Shown one piece after another: positions 25,656-34,778 of a stretch of 64,000 nt of DNA. This DNA is from UBA3103 sp002365855 (GTDB lineage: Bacteria > Bacillota > Desulfotomaculia > Desulfotomaculales > Pelotomaculaceae), in NCBI GenBank assembly GCA_030627625.1, contig DAOURR010000001.1, forward strand, positions 52,276-116,275, given 5' to 3'. Each line of letters begins with the position of its first letter. The first letter of the stretch is position 1. The notes beneath the pieces are model-generated. The model saw only the letters and a program-made list of their open reading frames with translations, was not told the origin of the DNA and did not search any database. The position numbers and the translations under genes were made by a program.

Positions 25656-25807
25656 TACTCCCTCCAAGTCATTCAATTACATTTTCCCCTCCGTCCGATT
25701 AAAAATACCGTGTGGCTATTTTATCAGGTTTTTTACATAAAAGTGTATCGGCAGGCGGTTTAGATGGCAGGTTATTTACAACAACAAATTGCGCTGGTGG
25801 TGTAATA

Positions 25808-26065
25808 ATGCATGTTTGCCCTTTATGCAACGGCCTTGCAGCCATAGAAAAGAAATGCCCCGGATGCGCGCAGGCAATGTCCGATGCGGGCGTGATCCAG
25901 GACTATTATGATAATTACAGCCCATACGAGGAACGTGAATTCTACGAAGACGGCTACCGGTGTCATGACGGCGGTTACTGCACGCACCTCTTTTGCTGCC
26001 CTGACTGCCACATTGATCTTAGCCTGAGCATTCAAACTGTTGGAGAAGAGCAGCTGTTGGATTAA
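25808..26065 (+). CDS. Small zinc-ribbon protein, unknown function
   Basis: About 85 residues from ATG 25808 (MHVCPLCNG). Cysteine pairs CPLC, CPGC and CCPDC plus a C/H-rich middle (YRCHDGGYCTHLFC) suggest two zinc-binding sites. An acidic, Tyr-rich stretch (YYDNYSPYEEREFYEDGY) lies between them. The frame is open 32 codons further upstream but without a ribosome site. It stands alone between the ferritin-like pair and mtnP. The function is not recognised. Confidence 0.7.
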   Translation: MHVCPLCNGLAAIEKKCPGCAQAMSDAGVIQDYYDNYSPYEEREFYEDGYRCHDGGYCTHLFCCPDCHIDLSLSIQTVGEEQLLD

Positions 26066-26171
26066 ATGTGAATTTTATCTCCGCTTAAGAGGATTGGATG
26101 ACCAGAAGGGCGAAATAATATCCAGTATTTTGTATAGCGGCTTGGAAGTTTTGATAAGGAGGCTTTAAATA

Positions 26172-26969
26172 GTGGAGGTTAAAATAGCAGTTATAGGCGG
26201 CACTGGAGTGTATGACCCCAATATCATGACCAATGTCCGGGAAGAAAAAATAACCACGCCTTATGGTGATGTCGAGCTTAAGATCGGCAACTACCGTGGT
26301 AAATATGTTGCTTTTATGAACCGGCACGGTGACGGGCACTCCATAACACCACACCTTGTAAATTACCGCGCCAATATTGAGGCGTTAAAGAGACTGGGGG
26401 TCAAAAACATACTGGCTACTGGAGCGGTCGGCTCGCTCAACCCTTTTATGCAGCCGGGCCATTTTGTTTTTGTGGACCAGTTCCTGGACTTTACCAAGGT
26501 CCGTAATAACACCTTTTTCGACGGCGGCGCTTCGGGAGTGGTACATACGGATATGACCAGTCCATATTGCTCCGAACTCCGTGACATTCTCTCTCGGGCC
26601 GCGCAGAGCCTTAGTCTGACCTCACACCCCGGGGGGGTATATGTCTGCTGTGAAGGACCGCGCTTTGAAACTGCCGCTGAGATTAAAATGTACCGCCTTT
26701 TGGGTGGCGATCTGGTCGGTATGACTAGCGTGCCGGAGGCGCCCCTGGCCAGGGAGGCTGAAATCTGCTACGCAACCGTTGCCATGGTCACAAATTATGC
26801 TGCCGGCATTTCTCCCACCAGCCTGACCCACATGGAAGTGGTGGACATGATGATGCGCAACAGCGAGAACATCAGAAAACTGGTGATGCAGGCCATTGCC
26901 TGGATTGAAAATGACCGGTCCTGTACCTGCCACCGCGCCCTGGAACTATATGCGGGCGGGGATGTGTAA
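26172..26969 (+). CDS. mtnP: S-methyl-5'-thioadenosine (or -inosine) phosphorylase
   Basis: Phosphorylase of the PNP/MTAP family, 265 residues. It opens VEVKIAVIGGTGVYD and has the phosphate and nucleoside sites NRHGDGHSITPHLVNYRANI and CEGPRFETAAEIKMYR...GMTSVPEAPLAREAE. The product would be methylthioribose-1-phosphate, the substrate of the next gene, mtnA. GTG start after AAGGAGG. With the deaminase gene mtaD in the same cluster, the natural substrate may be methylthioinosine instead of methylthioadenosine; sequence alone does not decide. Confidence 0.9.
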   Translation: MEVKIAVIGGTGVYDPNIMTNVREEKITTPYGDVELKIGNYRGKYVAFMNRHGDGHSITPHLVNYRANIEALKRLGVKNILATGAVGSLNPFMQPGHFVFVDQFLDFTKVRNNTFFDGGASGVVHTDMTSPYCSELRDILSRAAQSLSLTSHPGGVYVCCEGPRFETAAEIKMYRLLGGDLVGMTSVPEAPLAREAEICYATVAMVTNYAAGISPTSLTHMEVVDMMMRNSENIRKLVMQAIAWIENDRSCTCHRALELYAGGDV

Positions 26970-26986
26970 ATTGCGGCAGTACATAA

Positions 26987-27037
26987 TATTATCGACAAAC
27001 AATAACCTGAAAACCTCAACCGAGAATGTCGATAATA
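26987..27037. repeat. 11-bp inverted repeat between mtnP and mtnA
   Basis: TATTATCGACA (26987-26997) and TGTCGATAATA (27027-27037), perfect arms 29 nt apart, ending 16 bp before the mtnA start codon. It could be an operator or an mRNA hairpin upstream of the mtnA ribosome site. It has no T-run. Confidence 0.5.
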
Positions 27038-27053
27038 ATGCAGGGAGAATCAC

Positions 27054-28100
27054 ATGATAGATACGATGCGCTGGTTGGCAGAAGACGATTGCCTGGAGCT
27101 GCTCGACCAAACTGTGCTGCCCGGCAAAATCTCTTACCTGAAGTGCCGTGATTATTGCGATGTCGCTGGTGCTATAAAATGTTTAGCAGTAAGGGGCGCT
27201 CCAGCTATCGGCGCTGCTGCTGCATACGGGCTGGCGCTGGCAGCAAAACAGCTGGGTCCGGTTGATAAAATTTCATTTATAGCGGGACTGGAAAGAGCGG
27301 TCCATGAGCTGGCGTCAACCCGCCCAACGGCAGTGAACCTTCGATGGGCCCTGGACAGGTGCCTGCAAAGTGTACATGCCCTGGAAACGGACGACACCGG
27401 GGTGCTTTACTCCTTTTTGCTTGAAACAGCCCATAACATTTTCCACGGGGACGTAGAGAGCAATCGCAGACTGGGTCAGTACGGACTGGAGTTGATACCC
27501 AAGGGCAGCCGCATCCTGACCCACTGTAACGCTGGTGCGCTGGCTACTGCGGGATACGGCACTGCCCTGGGAGTTATCCGCGCAGCCAGCGAGGCGGGAA
27601 AAAATATTACCGTTTACGCGGGTGAGACCAGGCCGCTGCTTCAGGGCGCGAGGCTTACAACCTGGGAACTGCTTCAGGAAGGCATACCGGTTACGCTGGT
27701 AACCGACGGCATGGCCGGGTATTTAATGGCGAAAGAAAAAGTTGATTTGGTCATTGTCGGTGCTGACCGAATTGCAGCCAACGGCGATGCCGCCAACAAG
27801 ATTGGCACATACGGTTTAGCCGTCTTGGCGAGGGAGCACGGGCTGCCGTTTTATATTGCGGCTCCCGTATCCACGGTGGACCTGAGCCTGGCTTCAGGAG
27901 AGACGATACCTATCGAGGAGCGGGACCACTCAGAAGTCACCAGCCTGGCCGGGATCCAGGTAGCCCCACCGGGCGTAAATGTGTGGAACCCGGCATTTGA
28001 CGTAACACCGCACAGAATGATTACTGCCATTATCACGGACCGTGGTGTGGCGCGGCCACCCTACCTGGAGAACCTCAGGGAAGCGTTGGAAAGGCTATAA
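27054..28100 (+). CDS. mtnA: S-methyl-5-thioribose-1-phosphate isomerase
   Basis: Aldose-ketose isomerase of methionine salvage. 348 residues of the eIF2B-like family. The catalytic Cys is in ILTHCNAGALATAGYGTAL and the catalytic Asp in IVGADRIAANGDAANKIGTY; RGAPAIGAAAAYG and the C-terminal NPAFDVTPHRMITAIITDRG are standard. ATG start after GCAGGGAG. It sits between mtnP and ahcY in one direction. Later salvage genes (mtnB/C/D types) are not in the window. Confidence 0.96.
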   Translation: MIDTMRWLAEDDCLELLDQTVLPGKISYLKCRDYCDVAGAIKCLAVRGAPAIGAAAAYGLALAAKQLGPVDKISFIAGLERAVHELASTRPTAVNLRWALDRCLQSVHALETDDTGVLYSFLLETAHNIFHGDVESNRRLGQYGLELIPKGSRILTHCNAGALATAGYGTALGVIRAASEAGKNITVYAGETRPLLQGARLTTWELLQEGIPVTLVTDGMAGYLMAKEKVDLVIVGADRIAANGDAANKIGTYGLAVLAREHGLPFYIAAPVSTVDLSLASGETIPIEERDHSEVTSLAGIQVAPPGVNVWNPAFDVTPHRMITAIITDRGVARPPYLENLREALERL

Positions 28101-28132
28101 ATTTCGAGCATGTCAAGTACAAGGAGGTCATT

Positions 28133-29383
28133 ATGCCTGATTATCTGGTTCGTGATCTTAAACTCGCGCCCGGCGGCAGATTGAAGATAGATTGGGTGCG
28201 CGCGCATATGCCGGTGCTTAACGCCATAAGGGAGGAATTTGAACGGGACCGGCCGTTTGAGGGCTGCCGCGTGGCGCTGTCGATCCACCTGGAAGCCAAG
28301 ACTGCCTACCTGGCCGAAGTGATCCGGTCAGGCGGCGCTGAAGTTGCCGTAACCGGCTCCAATCCCCTTTCTACTCAGGATGATGTCGCCGCCGCCCTGG
28401 CGGATACCGGGATGAAGGTCTTTGCCTGGCACAACGCCACGGAGCAAGAATATAAGGAACACCTGCTTAGCGTCCTCGATACGCGGCCCGGTGTGGTTAT
28501 CGATGACGGTGGCGACCTGGTCAATCTGCTGCATACCGAGCGCAGGGAACAGGCGGCGGAAGTTATCGGCGGCTGCGAAGAAACCACTACTGGCGTAAGG
28601 CGCCTGGAGGCGCTTGACCGGCAGGGCCTGCTGCTCTTCCCGATGCTGGCTGTGAATAATGCGCAATGCAAGTTTTTATTTGACAACCGCTATGGTACCG
28701 GGGAGTCGGTTTGGTCAGCAATCATGCGCACCACTAATTTGGTTGTAGCCGGGAAAACCGTGGTAGTCCTGGGCTACGGCTGGTGCGGCAAGGGTGTGGC
28801 CATGCGCGCCAGGGGACTTGGGTCGCGCGTAATTATCTGTGAAGTCGACCCGATCAGGGCCATTGAGGCCTGCATGGATGGTTACCGGGTGCTTGGAAGT
28901 GAGAATGCTGCCGCTGAGGGGGACATTTTTATTACTGTAACAGGCTGCCGGGATGTACTGGGAAGCAGCCATTTTAAAAGGATGAAAAATGGAGCCATCC
29001 TGGCGAACGCAGGACATTTTGACGTGGAAATAAATAAGATGGAACTGGAAAAATTAAGCCGGTCCCGACAGAAAGCGCGCCTTAACATTGAACAGTACAA
29101 CCTTAAAAACGGACGCAAACTATATCTTTTAGCCGAAGGCAGGCTTGTAAATCTTGCTGCCGGAGACGGCCATCCTGCAGAAATAATGGATATGTCGTTT
29201 GCTGTACAGGCCCTTTCAGCAAAGTATATACTGAAAAACAAAGGTGTTTTGGAAAACAAACTTTACCCCGTACCAGTTGAAATCGACCACAGGGTGGCGC
29301 AGCTAAAGCTTACTTCCATGGGTGTAGAAATTGACAGGCTTACTGAAGGGCAGCAGGTCTATATGAACGAGTGGCAGGAGTAA
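28133..29383 (+). CDS. ahcY: Adenosylhomocysteinase (S-adenosyl/S-inosylhomocysteine hydrolase)
   Basis: NAD-dependent hydrolysis of SAH (or its deaminated form) to homocysteine. 416 residues, the shorter form found in archaea and Thermotoga. Substrate-site blocks: EAKTAYLAEVIRSGGAEV, TTTGVRRLEAL, NNAQCKFLFDNRYGTGES; NAD site VVVLGYGWCGKGVAMRARG; C-terminal GDGHPAEIMDMSF. ATG start after AAGGAGG. With the adjacent deaminase (mtaD), this enzyme may act on S-inosylhomocysteine, as reported for Methanocaldococcus. Confidence 0.95.
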   Translation: MPDYLVRDLKLAPGGRLKIDWVRAHMPVLNAIREEFERDRPFEGCRVALSIHLEAKTAYLAEVIRSGGAEVAVTGSNPLSTQDDVAAALADTGMKVFAWHNATEQEYKEHLLSVLDTRPGVVIDDGGDLVNLLHTERREQAAEVIGGCEETTTGVRRLEALDRQGLLLFPMLAVNNAQCKFLFDNRYGTGESVWSAIMRTTNLVVAGKTVVVLGYGWCGKGVAMRARGLGSRVIICEVDPIRAIEACMDGYRVLGSENAAAEGDIFITVTGCRDVLGSSHFKRMKNGAILANAGHFDVEINKMELEKLSRSRQKARLNIEQYNLKNGRKLYLLAEGRLVNLAAGDGHPAEIMDMSFAVQALSAKYILKNKGVLENKLYPVPVEIDHRVAQLKLTSMGVEIDRLTEGQQVYMNEWQE

Positions 29384-29487
29384 AACGGTAGGCATGGTTT
29401 TTTCAACTGCTGCTTGGCAATTCTTCACTAGCTGACATTAACGCCAGGTCACACATGTTACTGTCAATATTATTTTTGGAGGTTGTT

Positions 29488-30789
29488 ATGAGCGATATTT
29501 TAATCCAGGGGGCCACAGTGCTCACCATGGAAGGACACGACTGCATTTTTAAGGAAGGTGAAATTGCTATCTCGGGGGACAGTATCCTGTCCGCCGGTCC
29601 AAAGGGTTCGGCGCCGGAAGGATTCAAGCCCGGACTGGTTTTAGATGGATCCGGCATGGTGGCCATGCCGGGCTTTGTAAATTGCCATACCCATGCAGCC
29701 ATGACCTTATTGCGCAGTTTTGCTGACGATCTGCCACTGATGATGTGGCTGTCAGACAAAATATGGCCTATTGAAGAAAAGCTGCAGCCGGATGACGTTT
29801 ACTGGGGAACCATGCTCTGCTGTCTCGAAATGATCAAATCCGGCACCACGACCTTTGCCGACATGTATTTTATGATGGATCAGGTGGCCAGGGTTGTGGA
29901 AAAAAGTGGGATGCGGGCCTGTCTCTCCAGGGGGATGATCGGTGTGGCGCCAAACGCGCAGGAGGCCATTGATGAGAGCATCCGGCTAGTTGAGAAATGG
30001 CACGGCGGGGCCGGTGGAAGGATAACTGTGATGTTCGGACCTCACGCGCCATATACCTGCCCGCCGGAATACCTGCGCAAAGTGATTGGCCTGGCCGGTC
30101 GGTACGGTGTTGGCGTACATATACATGTAGCTGAGACAAAGGACGAGATTGAGCAGATTCAGGCTGCTTATGGCACGTCGCCTGTCCGGCACATTTCGCG
30201 AACCGGGCTCTTTGAACTCCCGGTGCTGGCAGCGCACTGTGTACACCTGGATCAGGGCGATATAGAGATCATTGCTGAAAAGATGGTGGGGGTTGCCCAC
30301 TGCCCTGAGAGCAACATGAAGCTGGCCAGCGGGATATCGCCTGTGGCAAAATTGTTGGAGGCAGGGGCATTGGTAGGTCTGGGCACGGACGGGGCAGCCA
30401 GCAACAATAACCTGGACATGATGGAGGAGATGCGGACCGCTACCCTGCTTCAGAAAGTATCAACCGGTAACCCGATGGTCCTGCCTTCTTATGAAACGCT
30501 TAAGATGTCAACCTCTAACGGTGCGTTGGCATTAGGGCTGCCGGGGGTGGGAAAGATCAGGAAAGGCATGAAGGCCGACGTGATCATGGTGAATTTTCAC
30601 CGTCCCCATCTCTATCCAAAGCATGATTTGATTGCTCACCTGGTATACTCTGCGCAATCAGCCGACGTTGACACCGTTATCATCAACGGTGAGGTTGTGA
30701 TGGAGGGAAGGCGGGTGCTGACCCTGGACGAGGAAGAGGTATTGTTCGAGGCTCAAAAACGCGCCCTGAAGCTGGTAGGGGAGAAATAA
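29488..30789 (+). CDS. mtaD: 5-methylthioadenosine/S-adenosylhomocysteine deaminase
   Basis: Amidohydrolase-superfamily deaminase; 433 residues. Metal ligands: NCHTHAAMTLLRSFADDL (HxH), HIHVAETKDEI, AAHCVHLDQGDIE, and GTDGAASNNNLDMMEEM (Asp). The D-L-P-L-x-x-W-L loop of the MTA/SAH deaminase/chlorohydrolase group is present. ATG 29488 follows GGAGGTTGTT; the frame is open 11 codons further upstream without a ribosome site. It completes the cluster mtnP-mtnA-ahcY-mtaD. Confidence 0.93.
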   Translation: MSDILIQGATVLTMEGHDCIFKEGEIAISGDSILSAGPKGSAPEGFKPGLVLDGSGMVAMPGFVNCHTHAAMTLLRSFADDLPLMMWLSDKIWPIEEKLQPDDVYWGTMLCCLEMIKSGTTTFADMYFMMDQVARVVEKSGMRACLSRGMIGVAPNAQEAIDESIRLVEKWHGGAGGRITVMFGPHAPYTCPPEYLRKVIGLAGRYGVGVHIHVAETKDEIEQIQAAYGTSPVRHISRTGLFELPVLAAHCVHLDQGDIEIIAEKMVGVAHCPESNMKLASGISPVAKLLEAGALVGLGTDGAASNNNLDMMEEMRTATLLQKVSTGNPMVLPSYETLKMSTSNGALALGLPGVGKIRKGMKADVIMVNFHRPHLYPKHDLIAHLVYSAQSADVDTVIINGEVVMEGRRVLTLDEEEVLFEAQKRALKLVGEK

Positions 30790-30854
30790 TTTTGACACGT
30801 TTTTATCAGATTGTATTTAAACTAATTTTTTTAAAAGTAACAGAGGTGTTTTAG

Positions 30855-32030
30855 TTGGTCCAGGTAAAACTGGCTAGGAATATGCGCCACAGGGTAGTCG
30901 GAGGGCATCCATGGGTATACCGGACCGAGGTGGAAGATATAACAGGTGATTTCCTCCCTGGTGATATCGTGGAGGTGGTCGATCCTAAAAATAATTTCAT
31001 AGGCAGGGGGTTTATCAATCCGGCTTCGCAAATATTAGTACGTATTTTAACACGGGACCGCTCAGAGGAGATTAACCGTGATTTTTTTGTGCGCAGGATC
31101 AGCGCCGCCATTGATTACCGCCGCCGTATCGTCCGGAACACCAACGCCTACAGGTTGATTTTTGCCGAGGCTGACTTCCTCCCGGCCCTCATTGTGGATA
31201 AGTATGGAGATTGCCTTTCCATTCAGACTCTGGCCCTGGGCATGGACATTCACAAGGATACTATTGTTAGTATTCTGGAAGAGCTGGTTGGACCGGCCGG
31301 CATATATGAGCGTAACGATGCGCATGTTCGAGTCCTGGAGGGTCTCCAGCAGAAGTCAGGTTTTCTGAAAAGGCCATTTAATTCACTCATCGAGATCACA
31401 GAAAACGGGTTGTCCATCCTTGTAGACCTTGAGGGCGGGCAAAAAACAGGGTATTTTCTGGACCAGAGAGAAAACCGTATGGCGCTGAAAGGAATAGCTC
31501 AGGGAACCAGGGTGCTTGATTGCTTTTGTCACACGGGCGCCTTCAGCGTTTACGCCGCAAAATACGGGGCAAAAGAAGTCCAGGGGATAGATATTGCCGC
31601 CGCAGCCCTGGACATGGCTGAAAAAAATGCCTCAGGGAACGGATTCCAAAGTATCTGCCGTTTTCGCGAGGGCAACGCTTTTGATGAGCTGAGGTTTTTA
31701 GAAAGGGCCGGGGAAAAGTACGATCTCATAATTCTCGACCCGCCTGCTTTCACAAAGTCCAGGAAAGCGCTTGAAGGGGCTATGCGAGGGTATAAAGAGA
31801 TTAATTTAAGAGCAGTAAAACTGCTTCCGCCTGGCGGTTTCCTGGTAACCTGCTCATGCTCGTTTCATATGGCAGAAAGCATGTTTTTAGAAATACTCCT
31901 GGATGCGGCGCGGGATGCGGGCAGGCAGCTAAGGCTTGTGGAAATGAGGCGACAAGCCCGGGATCACCCTATGCTTCTCGCATCGGCGGAAACACATTAT
32001 TTAAAATGCGCAGTTTTACAAGTATGGTAG
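30855..32030 (+). CDS. Class I SAM-dependent rRNA methyltransferase (RlmI-like)
   Basis: 391 residues. N-terminal PUA-like domain (about 1-75, RHRVVGGHPWVYRTEVEDI), central part with KTGYFLDQRENR, then a Rossmann methyltransferase: VLDCFCHTGAFSVYAAKYGA, DLIILDPPAFTKS and TCSCSFHM with the cysteine of m5C enzymes. The family methylates 23S rRNA at C1962 in E. coli (RlmI); the target site here is inferred. TTG start 9 nt after AGAGGTG. Single gene; no link to the salvage genes before it. Confidence 0.9.
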   Translation: MVQVKLARNMRHRVVGGHPWVYRTEVEDITGDFLPGDIVEVVDPKNNFIGRGFINPASQILVRILTRDRSEEINRDFFVRRISAAIDYRRRIVRNTNAYRLIFAEADFLPALIVDKYGDCLSIQTLALGMDIHKDTIVSILEELVGPAGIYERNDAHVRVLEGLQQKSGFLKRPFNSLIEITENGLSILVDLEGGQKTGYFLDQRENRMALKGIAQGTRVLDCFCHTGAFSVYAAKYGAKEVQGIDIAAAALDMAEKNASGNGFQSICRFREGNAFDELRFLERAGEKYDLIILDPPAFTKSRKALEGAMRGYKEINLRAVKLLPPGGFLVTCSCSFHMAESMFLEILLDAARDAGRQLRLVEMRRQARDHPMLLASAETHYLKCAVLQVW

Positions 32031-32129
32031 ATAAATTATGACAAAAAAGTTTTTAAAGTGAAATAATTAAGAAGGAAAATATTGATTTATACCAAATAGT
32101 GTATTTATGAACAAGATGCTGAGCTGGTT

Positions 32130-33116
32130 ATGGAATGGGAAAAAAAAAACACACTGCTGACAGGGTATCTCATTCTCGCTGCGGTCCTTATTATTGCCAC
32201 CAGTGCTGTAAGCTACTATAACCTGAGCAGGCTTACGGAGCATGCGGCAATTGCCGTCCGTACGGTGGTGGTTGTTGCTGTTCTTGTTGCCGTGATCTTA
32301 CTGCCTGCTATCATAGCTGCTGCCAGGAAGCTTTCCTATCCACTGGAGGTGCTTTCAGAAGGAGCCGATGAAATTTCCACGGGTAATTACGGTATAACCC
32401 TCAGCCTCCAATCAAACTCTGAAATACAGGATCTGGCTATCAGCTTTAACCGGATGTCATTGAAGCTAAAAGAACAGCGCGAGGCGATGCTTAAGCAGAT
32501 AGCTATTCTGGAGTCTCAGAAGCAGGAAATAGCCGCGCAGAACGAGGAGCTGGCCGAAACCAATGCCCGGCTGGAACAGATTGCTATTACCGATCAGCTG
32601 ACCGGCGCTTACAACAGGCGTTACATTATGCGCGAAATAGAACAGGAGTTGGCCATAGCCATAAGACATGGCCTGCCTCTATCCATTATCATGATCGATA
32701 TTGACCATTTCAAGAATGTCAACGATAACCATGGTCACCAGGTCGGAGACGAAGTGCTTAAAGAAATTGTTCAGGTTTTATCCGCCAGCATTAGAACTTC
32801 GGATCTGCTTGGACGTTACGGTGGAGAAGAATTTATTGTAATTGCTCCGCTTACCGGCCTGCAAGAAGCCCTGGTGCTTGCCGAGAGGCTGAGAGAGACT
32901 GTTAATAAATGGCCTTTTGAAACAACCTATGGCTTTTTGAAGCTGACCATAAGCCTTGGAGTAGTGACATTTGACGGAAAAGACGATGCCTTTTCAGGTT
33001 CACTGCTAGATGATCTTCTAGTCATGGCCGACTCGGAGATGTACAAGGCCAAGGCAATGGGACGCAATAGAGTCAGCCCTTTTATGTATGTTGAAAAAGA
33101 TGCGGCTACTTCCTGA
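32130..33116 (+). CDS. Diguanylate cyclase, membrane-bound HAMP-GGDEF
   Basis: 328 residues: two transmembrane segments (about 10-28 and 40-62) with a very short extracytoplasmic loop, HAMP-like domain (about 65-115), coiled coil (about 115-150) and a GGDEF domain (about 155-320). The active site is GGEEF in RYGGEEFIVIAPL, so c-di-GMP synthesis is likely; the I-site RxxD is not obvious. With so small a loop it probably senses from within the membrane or through the HAMP/coiled coil. It ends convergently and overlaps the aminotransferase gene by 11 bp. The other c-di-GMP gene in the window is the HD-GYP protein near 50.5 kb. Confidence 0.92.
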   Translation: MEWEKKNTLLTGYLILAAVLIIATSAVSYYNLSRLTEHAAIAVRTVVVVAVLVAVILLPAIIAAARKLSYPLEVLSEGADEISTGNYGITLSLQSNSEIQDLAISFNRMSLKLKEQREAMLKQIAILESQKQEIAAQNEELAETNARLEQIAITDQLTGAYNRRYIMREIEQELAIAIRHGLPLSIIMIDIDHFKNVNDNHGHQVGDEVLKEIVQVLSASIRTSDLLGRYGGEEFIVIAPLTGLQEALVLAERLRETVNKWPFETTYGFLKLTISLGVVTFDGKDDAFSGSLLDDLLVMADSEMYKAKAMGRNRVSPFMYVEKDAATS

Positions 33117-34527
33117 ACATCGATTTCAGAACTGTTTTTGCTCCAGATGTTGCCATGCTTAAAAAACCCTTGTGAGTTGCAAAAATATCCTCCAGTGCCT
33201 GCAGCAGGGTATCGATTTCTTCTCTGGTTACGTTTAGAGGAGGCTCCAACCTGATCACGTTGGGATTGTTCAAGGTATAGGCTGTGATTATCCGGTAGCG
33301 GTTCAGCAGCTCACCAGCTACAAGGCTGCCCAGGTATTCCTCCGACAGCTTATTTGCAAGTCCAAAAGTTACTTTGATTGCCAAACTGCCCGGTTGGTTG
33401 AATTCGATGCCGGCCATCAGTCCTTGCCCCCTTACATCTTTTATCAGGGGGTATTTATCTTTTAGCCTCTGCAGTTCTGCCAGGAGGTAGTCCCCGCTCA
33501 ACCGTGCCTTGTCAGGCAGGTTTTCATCATAGATGATTTCCAGCGCCGCTATGCCAGCCGCGGCGGCCCAGGTGTTGCCTCCGAAGGTAGATGTATGGAG
33601 CAAAGCTTTTTCCATGCTGCCATAAGCCTTTTTCCAGATTTCATCGGTGGTAATATACGCGCCAATGGGCATGATCCCGCCGCCCAGCGATTTGGCCAGG
33701 CACAGGATGTCGGGCGTTACATTCTCGTGCTCGCAGGCAAACATTTTTCCTGTGCGTCCAAAGCCGGTTTGGACCTCATCGATTATTAAAAGGGTACCGT
33801 ATTTAGAGCAGAGCTTCCTCGCGCCTGGCAGGTATCCTGGCGGCGATAGAATAATCCCTCCCTCGCCCTGAATAGGCTCAACGATAAACGCGGCAGCTGT
33901 TTCCGCTTTTAAATTTTTTTCAAGAAGACCTAAGTCACCAAAAGGAATAGACACACAGCCTGGTATAAGCGGGTGGAATGCTTTTTGGTATTTTTCCCTG
34001 CCTGTTACTGCCAGGGCGCCCGTGGTTTTGCCGTGGAACGAACCGTCACAGTATATGAGCCCCTGGCGTCCTGTAGCCGCGCGCGCAAGTTTTATAGCTC
34101 CTTCGACCGCTTCAGCCCCGCTGTTGCCGAAGAAAGATCGCTGAAGATTGCCTGGGGCCACAAGGGCCAGGTTCTTAGCCAGGGCGCCCGTAATGGTGCC
34201 AAGGGATGCCTGGAGCAGGTTGGGTAGTTCTTTGACCTGGTCCAGAGCGGCCAACACCTTTGGATGGTTATGACCCAGGTTAAGAGCGCCGTAAGCGCCC
34301 AGGAAGTCCAGGTAACGGTTACCCTCACAGTCCCATACATTTATGCCCTTAGCCCGCGTGAATTGCTTGTCAAATTTGATCAGACCCAGCATCATGACAA
34401 GACCGGCATTCAAGTATGTTTTATGGTTTTCTGCCACCTGCTCCCTATTTTGCTTCAACGTTTCTGTGAGAGTTGTAAAGCCAGCCGGCTTTTGGGATTG
34501 GGATGAAGGGTTTTTCACAACCGCCAA
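33106..34527 (-). CDS. Class III pyridoxal-phosphate aminotransferase (putrescine/ornithine type)
   Basis: 473 residues. PLP lysine in CLAKSLGGGIMPIGAYITTD; preceding Asp motif LLIIDEVQTGFGRTGK; FHGKTTGALAVTGR and the substrate loop SFFGNSGAEAVEGAIKLAR are typical. The extended N terminus before the aminotransferase fold (about 1-60) is like putrescine aminotransferase (YgjG/PatA). The substrate is uncertain: putrescine, ornithine or another omega-amine. TTG start at 34527 after GGAGGTG. Single gene at the right border of the region inserted between ftsY and ylxM. Confidence 0.88.
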   Translation of the reverse strand: MAVVKNPSSQSQKPAGFTTLTETLKQNREQVAENHKTYLNAGLVMMLGLIKFDKQFTRAKGINVWDCEGNRYLDFLGAYGALNLGHNHPKVLAALDQVKELPNLLQASLGTITGALAKNLALVAPGNLQRSFFGNSGAEAVEGAIKLARAATGRQGLIYCDGSFHGKTTGALAVTGREKYQKAFHPLIPGCVSIPFGDLGLLEKNLKAETAAAFIVEPIQGEGGIILSPPGYLPGARKLCSKYGTLLIIDEVQTGFGRTGKMFACEHENVTPDILCLAKSLGGGIMPIGAYITTDEIWKKAYGSMEKALLHTSTFGGNTWAAAAGIAALEIIYDENLPDKARLSGDYLLAELQRLKDKYPLIKDVRGQGLMAGIEFNQPGSLAIKVTFGLANKLSEEYLGSLVAGELLNRYRIITAYTLNNPNVIRLEPPLNVTREEIDTLLQALEDIFATHKGFLSMATSGAKTVLKSMFRK

Positions 34528-34703
34528 CTTATGTCCACCTCCATAATTTTAAAATAGGATATTGCATTCTGATAATAACACGTTTTAACCTGACAGTATC
34601 ATCGCTTGAGATTGCGAAACCAAATCAATTGCAGATCCTGCTGCATATTATTTTCTCTTTATGCCCTAAATACCCTTTTTAAGGATGTCAAAAAAACCTT
34701 GAC

Positions 34704-34732
34704 TTGACATAGTAACATATAATCAGTAAAAT
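34704..34732 (+). promoter_or_regulatory. Sigma-A promoter of the ylxM-ffh operon
   Basis: TTGACA (34704-34709), 17-bp spacer, TAAAAT (34727-34732), 46 bp before the ylxM start. A TATAAT also occurs inside the spacer, but it is too close to this -35. Confidence 0.65.
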
Positions 34733-34778
34733 CAATGTGTTAAGGAAAATGCCTTGACGGTCGAACGGGGGACTATCT

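Noticed and set aside
34698..34723. TTGACT with TATAAT as the ylxM promoter
   Set aside because: Spacing is only 13 bp; TTGACA-17-TAAAAT a few bases later is better.
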